DNA from: Macondimonas sp035325645
GTDB lineage: Bacteria; Pseudomonadota; Gammaproteobacteria; UBA5335
Assembly: GCA_035325645.1 (NCBI GenBank)
Contig: DAOKZK010000005.1
Span: 9,103-73,102, forward strand
Length of the DNA: 64,000 nt
Direction: 5' to 3'
Below, one piece after another: positions 63,749 to 64,000 of the stretch. Made by a program: the position numbers and the translations under genes. The notes under the pieces were generated by a model, which saw nothing but the letters and a program-made list of their open reading frames with translations, ran no database searches and was not told where the DNA came from. Position 1 is the stretch's first letter, and each line of letters begins with the position of its first letter.

Positions 63749-64000
63749 ATGGGCATTCTGAGTTTCTTCCGCTCCTCCAACAAATCCAGCGCGTCGGTGG
63801 CCAAAGAACGCCTCCAGATCGTGGTCGCCCACCAGCGCCGCGAGAGCCAGCGCCCGGATTACTTCCTGAACTTGCAACGCGATCTTCTGGAGGTCGTGCG
63901 GCGCTACGTGACCGTGAGCGACGACGCAGTAAAGGTCGAGGTCGACCACCAGGGCGATTGCGACATACTGGAACTCAACATCGTTCTGCCGGATCGCTGA
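63749..64000 (+). CDS. minE: Cell division topological specificity factor MinE
   Basis: An 83-residue protein that stimulates MinD ATPase and drives pole-to-pole oscillation. It starts with the membrane-binding MGILSFFRSSNKSSASVAKE, followed by the anti-MinCD segment RLQIVVAHQRRESQRPDYF and the dimerisation domain (VSDDAVKVEVDHQGDCDILELNIVLP). The TGA is the final codon of the window, so the gene is complete. Confidence 0.96.
   Translation: MGILSFFRSSNKSSASVAKERLQIVVAHQRRESQRPDYFLNLQRDLLEVVRRYVTVSDDAVKVEVDHQGDCDILELNIVLPDR

Overview
The window is about 64 kb of GC-rich, densely coding DNA from a gammaproteobacterial chromosome. The phylum-level call rests on the recC-recB-recD order, a pyrB-pyrC' pair of the Pseudomonas type, minCDE, rlmJ, algH-ruvX and an mdtABC-type efflux operon. 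The genus cannot be fixed from the sequence alone. There is no CRISPR array, insertion sequence, tRNA or rRNA that I can support. Most of the window is ordinary chromosome; the less ordinary parts are scattered islands.

Layout, left to right. 1-2.1 kb: 3' part of metH, then a small exported EF-hand protein. 2.7-11.8 kb: a complete tripartite RND pump with two different inner-membrane transporters (mdtA-mdtB-mdtC-OMF), start/stop overlapped. 11.8-13.8 kb: leuA behind what looks like a leucine attenuator (promoter, dyad, 27-aa leader peptide, terminator). 13.8-20.9 kb: an atypical pyruvate kinase-like protein, a CHAD-ParA pair convergent with an operon of lipoprotein, acidic protein and SixA phosphatase, and a cytochrome c-FTR1 iron permease fusion behind a promoter that overlaps a candidate Fur box. 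21.2-26.7 kb: an 1828-residue polytopic membrane protein carrying a GH94 (cyclic glucan synthase C-terminal type) half but no GT84 half.

26.9-34.9 kb: uvrB (minus strand), an aminotransferase, then a tightly coupled algH-ruvX-pyrR-pyrB-pyrC'-pyrK series, in which pyrC' has lost its metal ligands. 35.2-44.6 kb: an outer-membrane barrel and recCBD on the minus strand. 44.7-50.7 kb: an AI-2E/PerM family permease, rlmJ, and a wzb-wza-wzc capsule export and tyrosine-phosphorylation set without any glycosyltransferases beside it, followed by two small envelope proteins.

52.3-55.3 kb is a decaying module: a LysR regulator with a one-base frameshift, divergent from intact DoxX and NAD(P)H:FMN reductase genes, with a pirin pseudogene broken in at least three frames at the end. 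55.3-64 kb: guanine deaminase, a two-subunit-type acyl-CoA dehydrogenase pair, a secreted TIM-barrel glycosidase-like protein, a small membrane protein, gpmA, another small membrane protein and minCDE, which ends exactly at the window edge.

I did not find a clearly new system. The strongest candidates for follow-up are the GH94 membrane fusion, the CHAD-ParA-SixA neighbourhood, the leuA leader, and the pseudogenised quinone-stress-like cluster.
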